Positions 4,593 through 5,105 of a stretch of DNA of 5,105 nucleotides are shown here, one piece after another (the first letter of the stretch is position 1; each line of letters starts with the position of its first letter). A program made the position numbers and the translations under genes. The stretch is from Collinsella sp. (GTDB lineage: Bacteria; Actinomycetota; Coriobacteriia; Coriobacteriales; Coriobacteriaceae): NCBI GenBank assembly GCA_014871605.1, contig WGSQ01000129.1, positions 1 through 5,105 on the forward strand, in the 5' to 3' direction. The notes beneath the pieces were generated by a model, which had not been told where the DNA came from, did not search any database, and saw only the letters and a program-made list of their open reading frames with translations.

Positions 4593-5105
4593 TAGAAGAC
4601 CACCACCTTGGAAGCATCGAACACGGGGCCGCACATGCAGGCGCCCTTCATACCGTCGACCGTCTCGACATTGCAGGTGTTGCAGGCGCCAAAGCCACAG
4701 CTCATCATGCGCTCGAGCGACACCTCGCAGTACGCACCGGCCTCGGCAGCAGCGGCGGCGACCTTCTTCATCATGACGGCGGGACCGCAGCTGGCGACGT
4801 AGTCGTAGCCGCCCTCGCCGAGCAGCTCGGCGGCAGGATCGGTGCAAAAACCGTGCGTGCCGAGCGAGCCGTCGTCGGTGCAAACGTCGACCGTATCGCA
4901 CAGAGCGCGGAACTCATCGATACCCACAGCCTTGGACGCGGTGCCAAAGCCCAGGCACACGTCGACGGCCACACCCTGCTCGGCAAGCTTACCGGCAAGG
5001 CACAGCACGGGCGGAACACCGATGCCGCCCGCAACGAGCAGCGCTTTCCTAGTGCCCTCGGGCACAAGCCAGCCGCGTCCGCCGGGGCCCAGCAGATTAG
5101 AGGTG
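4592..5105 (-). CDS. pyrK: Dihydroorotate dehydrogenase electron transfer subunit PyrK (5' end outside window)
   Basis: PyrK carries FAD and a [2Fe-2S] cluster and moves electrons from PyrD's FMN to NAD+. The frame is open to the right edge. The 170 visible codons lack the N-terminal FAD-binding barrel, probably some 90-100 residues. A GTG at 5065 is internal and not the start, because the in-frame sequence upstream (NLLGPGGRGWLV) is typical PyrK. Visible parts are the NAD-binding entry VAGGIGVPPVLCLAGKLAEQG, then TDDGSLGTHGF, CGPAVMMKKV, and the cluster region ERMMSCGFGACNTC followed by GACMCGPVF. The cysteine spacing is C-x4-C-x2-C-x11-C-x-C. The first four fit the standard ligands, and the fifth replaces the residue that is usually acidic before GPVF. 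The stop codon overlaps the pyrD GTG by one base. Confidence 0.93.
   Translation of the reverse strand, partial: TSNLLGPGGRGWLVPEGTRKALLVAGGIGVPPVLCLAGKLAEQGVAVDVCLGFGTASKAVGIDEFRALCDTVDVCTDDGSLGTHGFCTDPAAELLGEGGYDYVASCGPAVMMKKVAAAAAEAGAYCEVSLERMMSCGFGACNTCNVETVDGMKGACMCGPVFDASKVVVF

Noticed and set aside
4593..4901. Upstream extension of the pyrD frame as a possible PyrK–PyrD fusion
   Set aside because: This stretch is a different frame from pyrK, is arginine-rich low-complexity sequence, and pyrK has its conserved C-terminus and stop there. The genes are separate and overlap by one base.

Overview
The window is a stretch of bacterial core genome, GC-rich by eye, with every recognisable gene on the minus strand. 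The actinobacterial-type integration host factor (mihF), the order pyrF–mihF–gmk–rpoZ (also found in Mycobacterium and other Actinomycetota), the NAD-linked PyrK/PyrD pair and a ThiI without a rhodanese domain all suggest an actinomycete. A gut Coriobacteriia member, probably Collinsella or a close relative, fits best. That genus call rests on general resemblance, not on a search.

Layout, read right to left in the direction of transcription. (1) The 3' end of a pyrimidine operon (5105 to 2959): pyrK (5' end outside the window), pyrD and pyrF, overlapping by 1 and 7 bases. Together they oxidise dihydroorotate to orotate (PyrD with PyrK) and decarboxylate OMP to UMP (PyrF). (2) A 227-base intergenic region (2732-2958) holding a long interrupted hairpin just after pyrF and a large dyad at the putative mihF promoter. 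(3) A second operon, mihF–gmk–rpoZ–thiI (2719 to 309), packed with 0, 5 and 0 bases between genes and closed by a clear intrinsic terminator at 262-298. It joins a nucleoid protein, GMP kinase, the RNA polymerase omega subunit and a tRNA thiolation enzyme. (4) A gap of about 170 bases with a promoter whose spacer holds a perfect 12-base palindrome, then the first 31 codons of an unidentified, probably membrane-associated protein running off the left edge.

I see no mobile element, CRISPR array, tRNA, rRNA or obvious new multi-gene system. The points worth a second look are small. PyrD departs from the family consensus at positions where flavin- or substrate-contacting residues are expected. 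The PyrK iron-sulfur region has an extra cysteine. Three intergenic elements (dyad, hairpin, palindrome) look regulatory but are unassigned.
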